DNA from: CAZPBN01 sp964584935
Lineage (GTDB): Bacteria; Acidobacteriota; Aminicenantia; Aminicenantales; Aminicenantaceae
Direction: 5' to 3'
Assembly (NCBI GenBank): GCA_964584935.1
Contig: CAZPBN010000026.1
Location: 1 to 23,050 of the forward strand
Length of the DNA stretch: 23,050 bases
A program made the position numbers and the translations under genes. Each line of letters opens with the position of its first letter. Positions within the stretch are counted from its first letter, which is position 1. The notes under the pieces are model-generated. The model saw only the letters and a program-made list of their open reading frames with translations, made no database searches and had not been told where the DNA came from. Shown here in pieces: positions 1 through 6,883 of the stretch.

Positions 1-389
1 ACAACGATCTGTCTTTCAGCGCAATATATAAGGCTGGCCTTTTGCAGCCGAAGGGAATTCAAAAAGACAGGAATTTTTTTTTGGAAGACTGAGATTTTGA
101 CTCATTTTTAATCATTTTCTCTCCTCTCAACTTCTACCGTAAAGATATAATCCTGTCAATGCCTTCCTTTTGCTGTTTACTAGAAAAGGTAAACTTTGCT
201 TCTAACAATTATCTTCAACTTCAAGGCAAAATTAAAAAATTGGGAGCGTGCGGGGAGAAGGGCTGGCAAAGGTGCCCCAAAAATTGGTTTTTCACCTTCA
301 AATTTAACTAACTTATTGATAAATGAAAATTTATACAGATCCTGAAGCAATTTTTGAGGGAACTTTTGTAAAGATTTGACCCTTTGAAG
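1..389. other. Left-edge non-coding stretch, possibly with a gene tail
   Basis: No complete gene was found here. The plus-strand frame starting at base 3 is open to a TGA at 90-92 and reads like a protein tail (IYKAGLLQPKGIQKD), so the last 29 codons of a gene entering from the left are possible. This rests only on composition. The rest is AT-rich and lies downstream of the convergent FAD oxidoreductase. I saw no convincing hairpin terminator. Confidence 0.3.
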
Positions 390-1514
390 TTATTTGAGGC
401 TTTCTTTACTTTCAAATGAGCGGCTGATGGAGAATTCACTGAAGTCTGTATCCCACTGGTCATGGAGTATAAAATGGGAGAGGTGCTTGCAGATGCCGGG
501 TCCAAACATAAATCCGTGGCCGCACATGCCTGAGGCGACATACAAATTATCTATCGGGGTTAGATCCACTATAGGATTGCCGTCCGGAGTCATGGTATAA
601 CACCCGGCCCAATGTCTTAGAATGGTTGCTTTTTCTAATTCAGGAACAAGACGGGCCATCCTTTTAGCCATTTCAATTAAAAATCCTAAGGAAGCATCAT
701 GCCTGATTCCCGGGACACTAGGATCAGGGGTGTAGCATCCGATAACCTGGCCGGTCACAAGCTGCTGAAAATAGCAGCCATCCTTTCGGTAATCAACCAG
801 CATGGGTTCTATAATTTTGGGAATTCTCTCTGTGATGATGGCTTCATGTCTCTCCGGATAAAGAGGGAGGTCAAGTCCCAATTGTTCCCCTAGCTCCCTG
901 GTCCAGGGACCAGCACTTAACAGAACCTTGTCTGCTTCAACACAGGTCCCGTCTTTTAAAGTTAATAAAAAATTTTGGTTTTTCTGGATGGTAACCACCG
1001 GATTGTAAAGAAAAAAATCTCCTTTGTTTTCACTGATTTTGATCTTATATCCCCTCAACACTGAAAAAGGATAAGCCTGGCCGTCATCCGGGCAATACGC
1101 CGCTCCTAAAAGACCCTGAGTATTCAATGTGGGCACAATGGATCGAGACTCTTTGGGACTCAATAAAGAAACATTGACTCCTTCTTTTTTCTGCACTTTG
1201 ATATTCGACTCAAAAATGCTCAGAAGTTCTTCACTGTGAGCCATAAGAAGGTATCCGCTTTGGGAGAAATCAACTGAAAATCCAAACTCATCCTTCATCT
1301 GAGAAAAAAGAGAGACACTTTCCTTCATCACTCCAATGGAAGTGGGAGTGGAAAACTGCTGCCTTATGCCTGATATACAACGTCCTGTGGATCCTGAACC
1401 CATGTACTCCTTATCTATCACTGCTGTTTTCATGCCGGCATCACTCAAATAATAGGCTGTTGCCATTCCAATGATTCCAGCCCCGATAACAGCAAAGTCA
1501 TATGTTTTATTCAT
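390..1514 (-). CDS. FAD-dependent oxidoreductase, HcnC / sarcosine-oxidase-beta-like subunit
   Basis: This is a 374-residue flavoprotein of the D-amino-acid oxidase (DAO) superfamily, expected to oxidise a C-N bond of an amine or amino acid using bound FAD. The N-terminus carries the FAD-binding dinucleotide motif GAGIIG at residues 11-16. The C-terminus has the family's second FAD-contact block (LYVASGMCGHGFMFGPG), and length is normal for HcnC or opine oxidase B. The HcnA-like and HcnB-like partners lie at 2980-4669 on the other strand, so a three-part membrane or cytosolic dehydrogenase is inferred. The substrate cannot be told: glycine (HCN synthase), opines, proline or hydroxyproline, and sarcosine are all served by relatives. 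The ATG at 1514 follows AAGGT at a suitable distance. A TTGACT-17-TAAAAA element at 1695-1723 could be its promoter. Confidence 0.85.
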   Translation of the reverse strand: MNKTYDFAVIGAGIIGMATAYYLSDAGMKTAVIDKEYMGSGSTGRCISGIRQQFSTPTSIGVMKESVSLFSQMKDEFGFSVDFSQSGYLLMAHSEELLSIFESNIKVQKKEGVNVSLLSPKESRSIVPTLNTQGLLGAAYCPDDGQAYPFSVLRGYKIKISENKGDFFLYNPVVTIQKNQNFLLTLKDGTCVEADKVLLSAGPWTRELGEQLGLDLPLYPERHEAIITERIPKIIEPMLVDYRKDGCYFQQLVTGQVIGCYTPDPSVPGIRHDASLGFLIEMAKRMARLVPELEKATILRHWAGCYTMTPDGNPIVDLTPIDNLYVASGMCGHGFMFGPGICKHLSHFILHDQWDTDFSEFSISRSFESKESLK

Positions 1515-1694
1515 TTTTTTACCTTAAATTAAATTAACCTAACTCATTCATAAAAAAATGGCGGCATTCTGATTATCATTTCGTTTTCTGCGGAATAAAA
1601 TATTCTTTCAAAGACTGGAGTCACTGTTTTTTTGTCTCTATTCTTATTTTAATCGCCAATTTTTTCCAAAGTCGAAGAGTCCAGAAGAGATATT

Positions 1695-1723
1695 TTTTTA
1701 TCACAGGCACACCGCTAAGTCAA
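1695..1723 (-). promoter_or_regulatory. Possible sigma-70-type promoter of the FAD oxidoreductase
   Basis: On the minus strand TTGACT (1723-1718) is followed after 17 bases by TAAAAA (1700-1695). It lies between the nucleotidyltransferase gene and the FAD subunit, which would let the latter be transcribed independently of the winged-helix/nucleotidyltransferase pair. The -10 is a weak match inside an A-run, so confidence is low. Confidence 0.3.
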
Positions 1724-1770
1724 ACCTTCCCAACCATGGGGCAGTATCCTAATTTGGATTTCTAGCGCTT

Positions 1771-2310
1771 TTATGTTTTTCTCTCTGCAAGCAACATTTC
1801 GAATTCTTTATATTTATCGTCCATGCCTTCTTTATTTGACCATCTGGCGACCTCACTTAAATCGATATTATTATCTAAACCTACTAGAACTGCCTGTTCT
1901 AGGCATTGGAAATCGTTCCAATAGTAAAATGCTGTTAACCTGTCTTTAACACAATCAGTTGGTGACAAAAGCTTGAGCTTGCGATTTCCCTTTTTTATTT
2001 CTTTGATTTCTTTAACGGGTTCTTGTCCAACTGAAAGGGGAGGAGGAACAAAATCAAGAAAATATTTAGTATCACTATGTCTGAAATATCGGTTTTCAGG
2101 GCAAAATCCGATTTTTGTTAGGAGTTCTTTTGTGGTTTTCTGTTTATCACTAGAAATCAGTACAAAGTCTAAATCGTAGGACATGAATTTGTTATTTGTA
2201 TAAATGGCAACACATGCACCGCCTGACAAAACGGTTTCAACGCCGTTTCTGCTCAAATAATCAGAAATGACGATAGCCAAATCTTTTAATGAGAGACCCT
2301 TTATACTCAT
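1771..2310 (-). CDS. Nucleotidyltransferase-fold protein (DUF6036-like), second gene of a small regulatory pair
   Basis: The 179-residue product has the hallmark of the minimal nucleotidyltransferase fold: a GG pair (residues 30-31) in a helix, followed by a strand with D46-x-D48 in SYDLDFVL. The later segment DRLTAFYYWND then LEQAV matches what I recall of DUF6036-type proteins. Such proteins commonly follow a small winged-helix gene, as here, with only 10 bases between the genes. Pairs of this layout are often proposed as toxin-antitoxin or defence modules (compare AbiEi/AbiEii and MenA), but activity has not been shown for every family, and I only infer it here. No strong Shine-Dalgarno is visible, so translation is probably coupled to the gene upstream. 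Confidence 0.7.
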   Translation of the reverse strand: MSIKGLSLKDLAIVISDYLSRNGVETVLSGGACVAIYTNNKFMSYDLDFVLISSDKQKTTKELLTKIGFCPENRYFRHSDTKYFLDFVPPPLSVGQEPVKEIKEIKKGNRKLKLLSPTDCVKDRLTAFYYWNDFQCLEQAVLVGLDNNIDLSEVARWSNKEGMDDKYKEFEMLLAERKT

Positions 2311-2320
2311 ATGTGTTTAT

Positions 2321-2650
2321 TTAAAGTGGTTTGTTAGTACGGCGAGGCCTTAATCTTGGCATATATAACTTTTCTTTCTCCTCTTGAGGAATAAATAATA
2401 ACATTTTTTCGAGAAGGGATTCTATTTCATTTTTAAAAGGATACCTAGGATTTATTCCATACAGCCTGACTTTTCCTTTGAGTTTGCTGTAAAGAATGCC
2501 ATCGTTTTCTAAATTCAGCAATTGATTTTGGACTCCATATAAATACAAATTTAATCGATTAGCAATTTCCCTAGGATAAGATTCACCATGAGTATAAATA
2601 TATAAAAGTATTTTACCCTTTTTTTCTGAGCCAAATATTGCCTTAAACAT
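2321..2650 (-). CDS. Small winged-helix transcriptional regulator
   Basis: The 109-residue product reads as a single ArsR/MarR-like winged helix: a first helix after MFKAIFGSEKKGKILLYIYT, a helix-turn-helix around SYPREIANRLNLYLYGVQNQL, then a wing (GILYSKLKGKVRLYGIN). The tail is basic (RLRPRRTNK). I chose the ATG at 2650 instead of one 17 codons upstream at 2701, because GGGAG lies seven bases before it. The longer reading would also translate through an array of palindromes that looks like its operator. It precedes the nucleotidyltransferase gene by 10 bases, so the two form one operon, and this protein is the likely autorepressor (or antitoxin) of the pair. The function is inferred from fold and context. 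Confidence 0.75.
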   Translation of the reverse strand: MFKAIFGSEKKGKILLYIYTHGESYPREIANRLNLYLYGVQNQLLNLENDGILYSKLKGKVRLYGINPRYPFKNEIESLLEKMLLFIPQEEKEKLYMPRLRPRRTNKPL

Positions 2651-2661
2651 TTCTAACTCCC

Positions 2662-2706
2662 GACCAATTAAATTGGTCAAATGACCAATAAGAATGGTCA
2701 TATGAC
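2662..2706 (-). promoter_or_regulatory. Operator array of overlapping GGTCA palindromes
   Basis: Three inverted repeats follow one another directly upstream of the winged-helix start: GACCAATT-A-AATTGGTC (2662-2678), ATTGGTCA-AA-TGACCAAT (2672-2689) and GTCATATGAC (2697-2706). Neighbouring palindromes share or abut half-sites, giving alternating GACCAAT/ATTGGTC units. Cooperative binding of several repressor dimers for autoregulation is the obvious reading, since it sits between the gene and its upstream region and overlaps the ribosome-binding segment. Confidence 0.65.
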
Positions 2707-2789
2707 TAAAATATAATCAATAAATAGAAATTTGTCAAGGGGAAACCATATTTTATTTTTTAATTTCTTTTTTCAAGTTTCAAAAAAGG

Positions 2790-2836
2790 AAGGGAGGAAC
2801 CCCTCGAGAAAAAGTCAGTGTTATTCCTCCCTTTTT
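2790..2836. terminator. Bidirectional intrinsic terminator
   Basis: A perfect 10-bp inverted repeat, AAGGGAGGAA (2790-2799) and TTCCTCCCTT (2824-2833), encloses a 24-base loop. It is followed by a T-run on the plus strand (to 2836) and, after CC, by six T on the minus strand (plus-strand A-run 2782-2787). It lies between the divergent winged-helix operon and the 2Fe-2S/FAD operon, where no gene ends. It may insulate the two units or act in a leader. Confidence 0.55.
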
Positions 2837-2915
2837 ATGCATCTATACATTTCTTTAAAGTGTTGTGAATATTTTTGCTTTTATAATAAATTATTAGGAT
2901 ATTGCCAATCAACGC

Positions 2916-2944
2916 TTGACAATTCGGATAGCGCAAGATAATCT
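2916..2944 (+). promoter_or_regulatory. Promoter of the 2Fe-2S/FAD dehydrogenase operon
   Basis: A consensus -35 TTGACA (2916-2921) precedes GATAAT (2937-2942, 15-base spacer) or TAATCT (2939-2944, 17-base spacer). Either would start transcription about 30 bases before the ATG at 2980, leaving a short leader without a clear Shine-Dalgarno. Confidence 0.5.
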
Positions 2945-2979
2945 AATGAAACAAAAATCCATACAAAACATACAGAAAA

Positions 2980-3267
2980 ATGGAAGACTTAAGGATCGAT
3001 TCCATAGAAAGAAAGCATAAAATCAAATTAACAGTTAATGGGGAGACAATTCAAGCCTACGAAGGAGAGACTGTTCTGGCAGCCTTAATCGCCTCTGGAT
3101 ATAAAACGTTGAAAACCAATCCTGTGAGTCAAAAGCCTAGAGGAGCACTGTGCGGAATGGGGATTTGTTTTGAATGCGCTGTGACCATAAACGGTGTCCC
3201 CAATACCAGGGCTTGTATGACTGAAGTCCAGGAAGGGATGGTCGTAGAGACAAATGATCAAGGATAA
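2980..3267 (+). CDS. (2Fe-2S)-binding subunit of three-component dehydrogenase (HcnA-like)
   Basis: The product is a 95-residue small subunit with a plant-type 2Fe-2S ferredoxin fold. Its cluster motif is C58-x4-C63-x2-C66-x12-C79 (CGMGICFEC and RAC), the arrangement found in HcnA and opine-oxidase small subunits. It should pass electrons between the flavin sites of its FAD partners. The N-terminal half (IKLTVNGETIQAYEGETVLAAL) is the usual beta-grasp entry. The gene overlaps the next by 14 bases, which implies a single transcript and equal production. The start is the first plausible ATG after the promoter, although it lacks a good ribosome-binding site, which may mean weak or leader-controlled translation. 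Confidence 0.85.
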   Translation: MEDLRIDSIERKHKIKLTVNGETIQAYEGETVLAALIASGYKTLKTNPVSQKPRGALCGMGICFECAVTINGVPNTRACMTEVQEGMVVETNDQG

Positions 3268-4669
3268 GAGCCGATACAATGTCATCATCATTGGAAGCGG
3301 ATTCTCAGGTATCACTGCTGCTGATATTTTGGCGGGTCATAATCTGAGCATTCTTCTCGTTGACGAAAACATCCATTTTGGGGGACAGCTTTTGAGAAGG
3401 ATTCCGGAAGAATTAGGGGAATATTCCTCTTATAAGTCAGACAAAATAAAAAAGATCGGATTTCATTTCATAGACAAAGTCAAAAGCAAAAAAATCACTT
3501 TAATGAACAAAACAGTTCTGCTGGGAGTCTATGAAAACAATGAGATACTTTTAGAGTATAACAGAGAAAAAACAATTGCTCTGAAATACGATATTCTTCT
3601 TTTTGCCACTGGAGCCAGAGAAAGGTTTCTCCCTTTTAAAGGATGGACTCTTCCAGGGGTGTGCTCTACTGGAATGCTGCAAGTCCTTATAAAAAGTTCA
3701 GGTGTTCTTCCCGCAAAAAAAATGCTCATGGCTGGTTCTGGATTGTTTCTGTTTGCCGCTGCCTATGAATTTCTTAAAAACGGAGGAGAACTTCTCGGAA
3801 TAATGGAACAATCTCCTTTTTGGAACAAGATAAAATTCTTTCCTCAGATCTTTCACCAATTGCCAAAATTTTCAGAAGGAGCCAGGTATCTATCCAAAAT
3901 ATACTGTTCAAAAACACCAGTGAAGTATCGACACCAGGTCATCGAGGCAAGGGGTGAGGGATCCCTTAAGGAAGTTGTGGTTGGAAAGCTGGATAAGAAC
4001 GGCGGATTGATAAGTGGATCGGAAAAAACCTACCAGACAGAGGCTTTAGTGGTTGGATATGGGTTTGTTCCTAATATAGAAGCTCCCCAGCTTGCCGGAT
4101 GCAAACTGGAATATTCTCAGGAAAAAGGCGGATGGATTATTCATGTGAATGACCGTATGGAAACCAGCGAAGACAGCATTCTGGCGGCTGGAGAGATCAC
4201 TGGGATCGGGGGAGCTCAAAAATCTATGAATGAGGGAAAAATCGCAGCTTATACCATCCTTGAACAATTAGGAATCAAAGACAAGAAAAAACTGGTTCCC
4301 ATCCAAAAAAAATTAAGAAAAGAGAGAAAGCATCATATGAGCTTTGTAAAGTGTTTTAACTCTCTTTATAGGATCAAACCAAAAACAATCCTGGAGATTC
4401 CAGATGATACCATTGTGTGCCGCTGTGAAAGTGTAGATATGAAGAGCATAAAGAATACGGTTCAAATGGGCTGTCACAATCCTAACAGCCTTAAAATATC
4501 AACAAGGTGCACCATGGGGCCGTGTCAGGGCCGGATATGTTCCCCTGTTATTTATGATACACTCCAAATTCTTTGCCAAAAAAACCCGGAAGATATGGGA
4601 CTTTTTTCAGTGAGGCCCCCTTTTAAGCCCGTCTCTATCCAGGCGTTAAAAAACATCCATGAATCTTGA
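3254..4669 (+). CDS. FAD/NAD(P)-binding oxidoreductase with C-terminal 2Fe-2S domain (HcnB / OoxA-like)
   Basis: This 471-residue pyridine-nucleotide-disulphide-oxidoreductase-like flavoprotein has FAD motif GSGFSG at residues 14-19, the conserved FATGARERFLPFKGWTLPGV segment at 117-136, and a second nucleotide-binding GSG at 161-163. The C-terminus holds a BFD-type 2Fe-2S site: C389-x-C391, then C419-x4-C424 (TRCTMGPCQGR). This is the full domain order of HcnB, opine oxidase subunit A and hydroxyproline dehydrogenase alpha. It would receive electrons from substrate oxidation in the HcnC-like subunit and hand them to a quinone or other acceptor. Start overlaps the preceding gene. Substrate remains unknown. 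Confidence 0.88.
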   Translation: MIKDKSRYNVIIIGSGFSGITAADILAGHNLSILLVDENIHFGGQLLRRIPEELGEYSSYKSDKIKKIGFHFIDKVKSKKITLMNKTVLLGVYENNEILLEYNREKTIALKYDILLFATGARERFLPFKGWTLPGVCSTGMLQVLIKSSGVLPAKKMLMAGSGLFLFAAAYEFLKNGGELLGIMEQSPFWNKIKFFPQIFHQLPKFSEGARYLSKIYCSKTPVKYRHQVIEARGEGSLKEVVVGKLDKNGGLISGSEKTYQTEALVVGYGFVPNIEAPQLAGCKLEYSQEKGGWIIHVNDRMETSEDSILAAGEITGIGGAQKSMNEGKIAAYTILEQLGIKDKKKLVPIQKKLRKERKHHMSFVKCFNSLYRIKPKTILEIPDDTIVCRCESVDMKSIKNTVQMGCHNPNSLKISTRCTMGPCQGRICSPVIYDTLQILCQKNPEDMGLFSVRPPFKPVSIQALKNIHES

Positions 4670-4922
4670 AACCTCCTGATAATAATTCCCATTGATTTTG
4701 TTTTCTCAACCAAATGATTATTTCTGGATGAAGTTCAAAGCCAGGTCCTCTCTCAATACAGAAAATGCAGCACTGATATAGAGCAAATGAATTACGTTGA
4801 TTACGGTGATTTTTCCATTCTTTTTTTCTATCTCCGTTCTCATTTCTGGCTCTTTCGAGAACTGCATTAAATAAAAGACTTGGGTCAAGGTGATCTTCAA
4901 GGACTTATAGGACAAAAAGCAC
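4670..4922. other. Intergenic stretch upstream of the Rrf2 operon
   Basis: I recognise no gene. A 65-codon minus-strand frame exists but begins at TTG without a ribosome-binding site and is not recognisable. Near the right edge a half-site-like segment (AGGACTTATAGGAC at about 4900) resembles half of the Rrf2 operator that follows and could be an auxiliary site. Confidence 0.4.
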
Positions 4923-4958
4923 TTGACATACCCCTTAATTAGGACTATATTAGTCCTA
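4923..4958 (+). promoter_or_regulatory. Rrf2 operon promoter with overlapping palindromic operator
   Basis: TTGACA (4923-4928), 17 bases, then TATATT (4946-4951) form a near-consensus promoter. The -10 is embedded in an inverted repeat with perfect 8-bp arms, TAGGACTA-TAT-TAGTCCTA (4940-4958). The size and AT centre fit operators of Rrf2-family dimers. Since the first gene encodes an Rrf2 protein, autorepression by blocking RNA polymerase is the likely mechanism. Confidence 0.75.
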
Positions 4959-4979
4959 TAAACACACTTGAGATGAATA

Positions 4980-5378
4980 ATGGATATTATAAGAAGAAAT
5001 ACGGACTATGCCCTGTGCTTTGGACTGAATCCGGCCCTGAGATACGGTCAACAACTGCTTTCTGCCCGGGTTCTCTCTGGAAAAGAAAATATTCCTTGTC
5101 AACTCACCTGCAAACTCTTGCAGAAACTTCATCACACTGGCTTTATGGAGAGTCAAAGAGGGTCCCGAGAGGAGTATTTCCTGGGGCTGGCTTCAGATGA
5201 AATCACTTTAACTTCCCTTGTCCGAACTGCCCAAAGTCCTGTGAGTCTAAACCGGTGTCTCTTTGAGCAAGGGATTTGTCCCAAACAACCTGACTGTCTC
5301 ATAAGCAAAAAACTTTCTGAACTGCAGGAGAGCATTGGAACCATTTTAAACCAAACCACTTTGAATAATTTGTTATGA
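4980..5378 (+). CDS. Rrf2-family transcriptional regulator with three cluster-ligand cysteines
   Basis: The 132-residue protein follows the Rrf2 pattern throughout: DYALCFGLNPALRYG, IPCQLTCKLLQKLHHTGFMESQRG (helix-turn-helix region), ITLTSLVRTAQSPVSLNRCL, and C-terminal TLNNLL. C93, C100 and C106 sit where IscR has its Fe-S ligands (C-x5-C-x5-C there, C-x6-C-x5-C here), so a 2Fe-2S or 4Fe-4S sensor of iron, oxygen or NO is inferred. The usual GGY of the wing is changed to REEY (residues 63-66), an unusual substitution in a DNA-contact loop. It heads an operon with a ferredoxin and a cupin protein; in other anaerobes such sets may accompany hcp (hybrid cluster protein), which is not seen here. 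Confidence 0.85.
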   Translation: MDIIRRNTDYALCFGLNPALRYGQQLLSARVLSGKENIPCQLTCKLLQKLHHTGFMESQRGSREEYFLGLASDEITLTSLVRTAQSPVSLNRCLFEQGICPKQPDCLISKKLSELQESIGTILNQTTLNNLL

Positions 5379-5393
5379 ATAGAGGAGAATAAT

Positions 5394-6227
5394 ATGAAAC
5401 GTCAAATCATAGAAATCAATGAGCAAAAGTGCAATGGTTGCGGACTGTGTGTCCCCAACTGTCCAGAGGGAGCTTTGCAGGTCATCGATGGAAAAGCTCG
5501 GCTGGTGAACGACCTGTTCTGTGATGGCCTTGGGGCATGCCTTGGCGAATGCCCGGAAGGCGCCATTTCCGTTGTCCAGAGAGACGCCGAACCTTATGAC
5601 GAATCCAGAGTCATGGAAAACATCGTCAAAGCAGGCCCGAATACCATAAAAGCTCATCTGAAGCATTTGAAAGACCACAACCAACATGAATATTACGATC
5701 ATGCCGTCGGAATCCTTAAACAAAAAGGAATCCCTATCCCAAATGAGCAGGCTGAACCTGCCTGTGTTTCAGAAGGATGCCCTGGACTCAAAGCTCAAGA
5801 GATCAAATCCAGACCAGAATCCAAAGCAAGTTCAATTGAAATGACATCTGAACTCCGTCAATGGCCGATCCAGCTTCATCTTTTAAATCCCAATGCTCCG
5901 TATTTGGAAAACGCGGATTTGCTTATATCCGCAGACTGTGCACCCTTTGCATTTGCAAATTTTCATAAACAATTTCTTAAAGACAAAATCGTTATCAATC
6001 TGTGTCCTAAACTGGATAAGGGAATTGATCGGTATATTGAAAAATTGGCTCAAATATTCAAAACAAAAAATATTCGTTCCATCCATATTGTACGTATGCA
6101 AGTCCCATGCTGCGGCGGAATTGAATTTATTGTGGAGAAAGCTCTGGAAAAAGCAGGAAAATCCCTTGATATAAAACGGAGTATTATCACCATTCAAGGC
6201 TACATCAAACAAGGAGCTTCAACATGA
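5394..6227 (+). CDS. Dicluster 4Fe-4S ferredoxin-type protein with Cys-rich C-terminal domain
   Basis: The 277-residue product begins with a classical 4Fe-4S motif C13-x2-C16-x2-C19-x3-C23-P. A second site follows, C43-x5-C49-x3-C53-P (CDGLGACLGECP), with only three obvious ligands, so it may hold a 3Fe-4S or differently ligated cluster. A roughly 200-residue extension carries further cysteines: C124 and C129, DCAPF at 181-185, CP at 204-205, and VPCCGG at 238-242. The extension probably forms an additional redox or binding domain. AGGAG eight bases before the ATG gives a strong start. It is 15 bases after the Rrf2 gene and overlaps the cupin gene by ATGA. Electron transfer or redox sensing is likely; the partner enzyme is unknown. 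Confidence 0.8.
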   Translation: MKRQIIEINEQKCNGCGLCVPNCPEGALQVIDGKARLVNDLFCDGLGACLGECPEGAISVVQRDAEPYDESRVMENIVKAGPNTIKAHLKHLKDHNQHEYYDHAVGILKQKGIPIPNEQAEPACVSEGCPGLKAQEIKSRPESKASSIEMTSELRQWPIQLHLLNPNAPYLENADLLISADCAPFAFANFHKQFLKDKIVINLCPKLDKGIDRYIEKLAQIFKTKNIRSIHIVRMQVPCCGGIEFIVEKALEKAGKSLDIKRSIITIQGYIKQGAST

Positions 6228-6556
6228 CCAATCAAATCAATGAGTTTAGAGAACAAAGTCAAGACTTAAAAAAGGCTGTTGAATATTCAAAAGGGTCAGT
6301 GGTTAGCAAAACCATCATTGATCGCAAAAGTGGGACTGTGACGCTGTTTGCTTTTGATAAAGATCAGAATTTAAGCGAGCATACCACTCCTTATGATGCA
6401 CTTGTATGGATCATAGAAGGGGAAGCTGAAATCATCATCGAGCAAATTACACACCACGTGGAATCAGGACACATGATTCTCATGCCCGCTCACAAACCTC
6501 ATTCTGTGAACGCACCTTCAAAATTCAAGATGCTTTTAATAATGATTAAAAGCTGA
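6224..6556 (+). CDS. Small cupin-domain protein
   Basis: This 110-residue single-domain cupin shows the first motif around GTVTLFAFDKDQNLSEHTT with H53, the GEAEIIIEQ turn, and the second motif GHMILMPAHKPHSVNA with H90 and H93. One metal-binding beta-barrel is expected. Proteins of this size next to Rrf2 and ferredoxin genes have no settled function; metal or small-ligand sensing are possibilities. Start codon overlaps the ferredoxin stop (ATGA), so translation is coupled. Confidence 0.75.
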   Translation: MTNQINEFREQSQDLKKAVEYSKGSVVSKTIIDRKSGTVTLFAFDKDQNLSEHTTPYDALVWIIEGEAEIIIEQITHHVESGHMILMPAHKPHSVNAPSKFKMLLIMIKS

Positions 6557-6883
6557 GGCCCTTTTTCAAAACCGGATTCCTGATCGATCAAATCCAGATA
6601 TTGTTGATACCTTTTCTCCAATGGATCCGCAATGATTTCGGGCAGATTATAAGTTATAAATCCAGCCTGGTTGACTTAACTTATGGATAATAATGAATTG
6701 CTAATTTTTCCTCTGGCAGAGATTATCCTTAAAGGTGATACTAACTCTATCATTTTAACAATATAAATCAGTCATACTGAATGGATAGCTATTCAAAAAA
6801 TCTTTTGAGTTTATATGGTAAGGGGTTTACTGGAAATGAGAAAAGTCATGATTCCGTAAACCATACCTTCTCTCATTCGGTGA
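6557..6883. other. Intergenic stretch between convergent genes, with a possible gene remnant
   Basis: No intact gene is present. The minus strand from 6675 to 6557 is open and reads protein-like (NLPEIIADPLEKRYQQYLD, then LIDQESGFEKG), but has no start codon in a sensible place and a stop just upstream at 6676-6678. It may be the tail of a lost gene. Imperfect inverted repeats (GGGGTTTAC and GTAAACC, about 6824-6862) lie close to the end of the acyl-CoA dehydrogenase gene, without a clear T-run. Confidence 0.35.

Noticed and set aside
2732..2941. 69-codon plus-strand ORF before the 2Fe-2S gene
   Set aside because: It reads through the bidirectional terminator hairpin and the -35 element, has low-complexity Phe-rich sequence and no ribosome-binding site.
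4718..4915. 65-codon minus-strand ORF divergent from the Rrf2 gene
   Set aside because: It starts at TTG without a Shine-Dalgarno and its translation matches nothing I know; too weak to list as a gene.
5373..5723. 116-codon minus-strand open frame
   Set aside because: Antisense to the 4Fe-4S ferredoxin-type gene with clear cysteine motifs.
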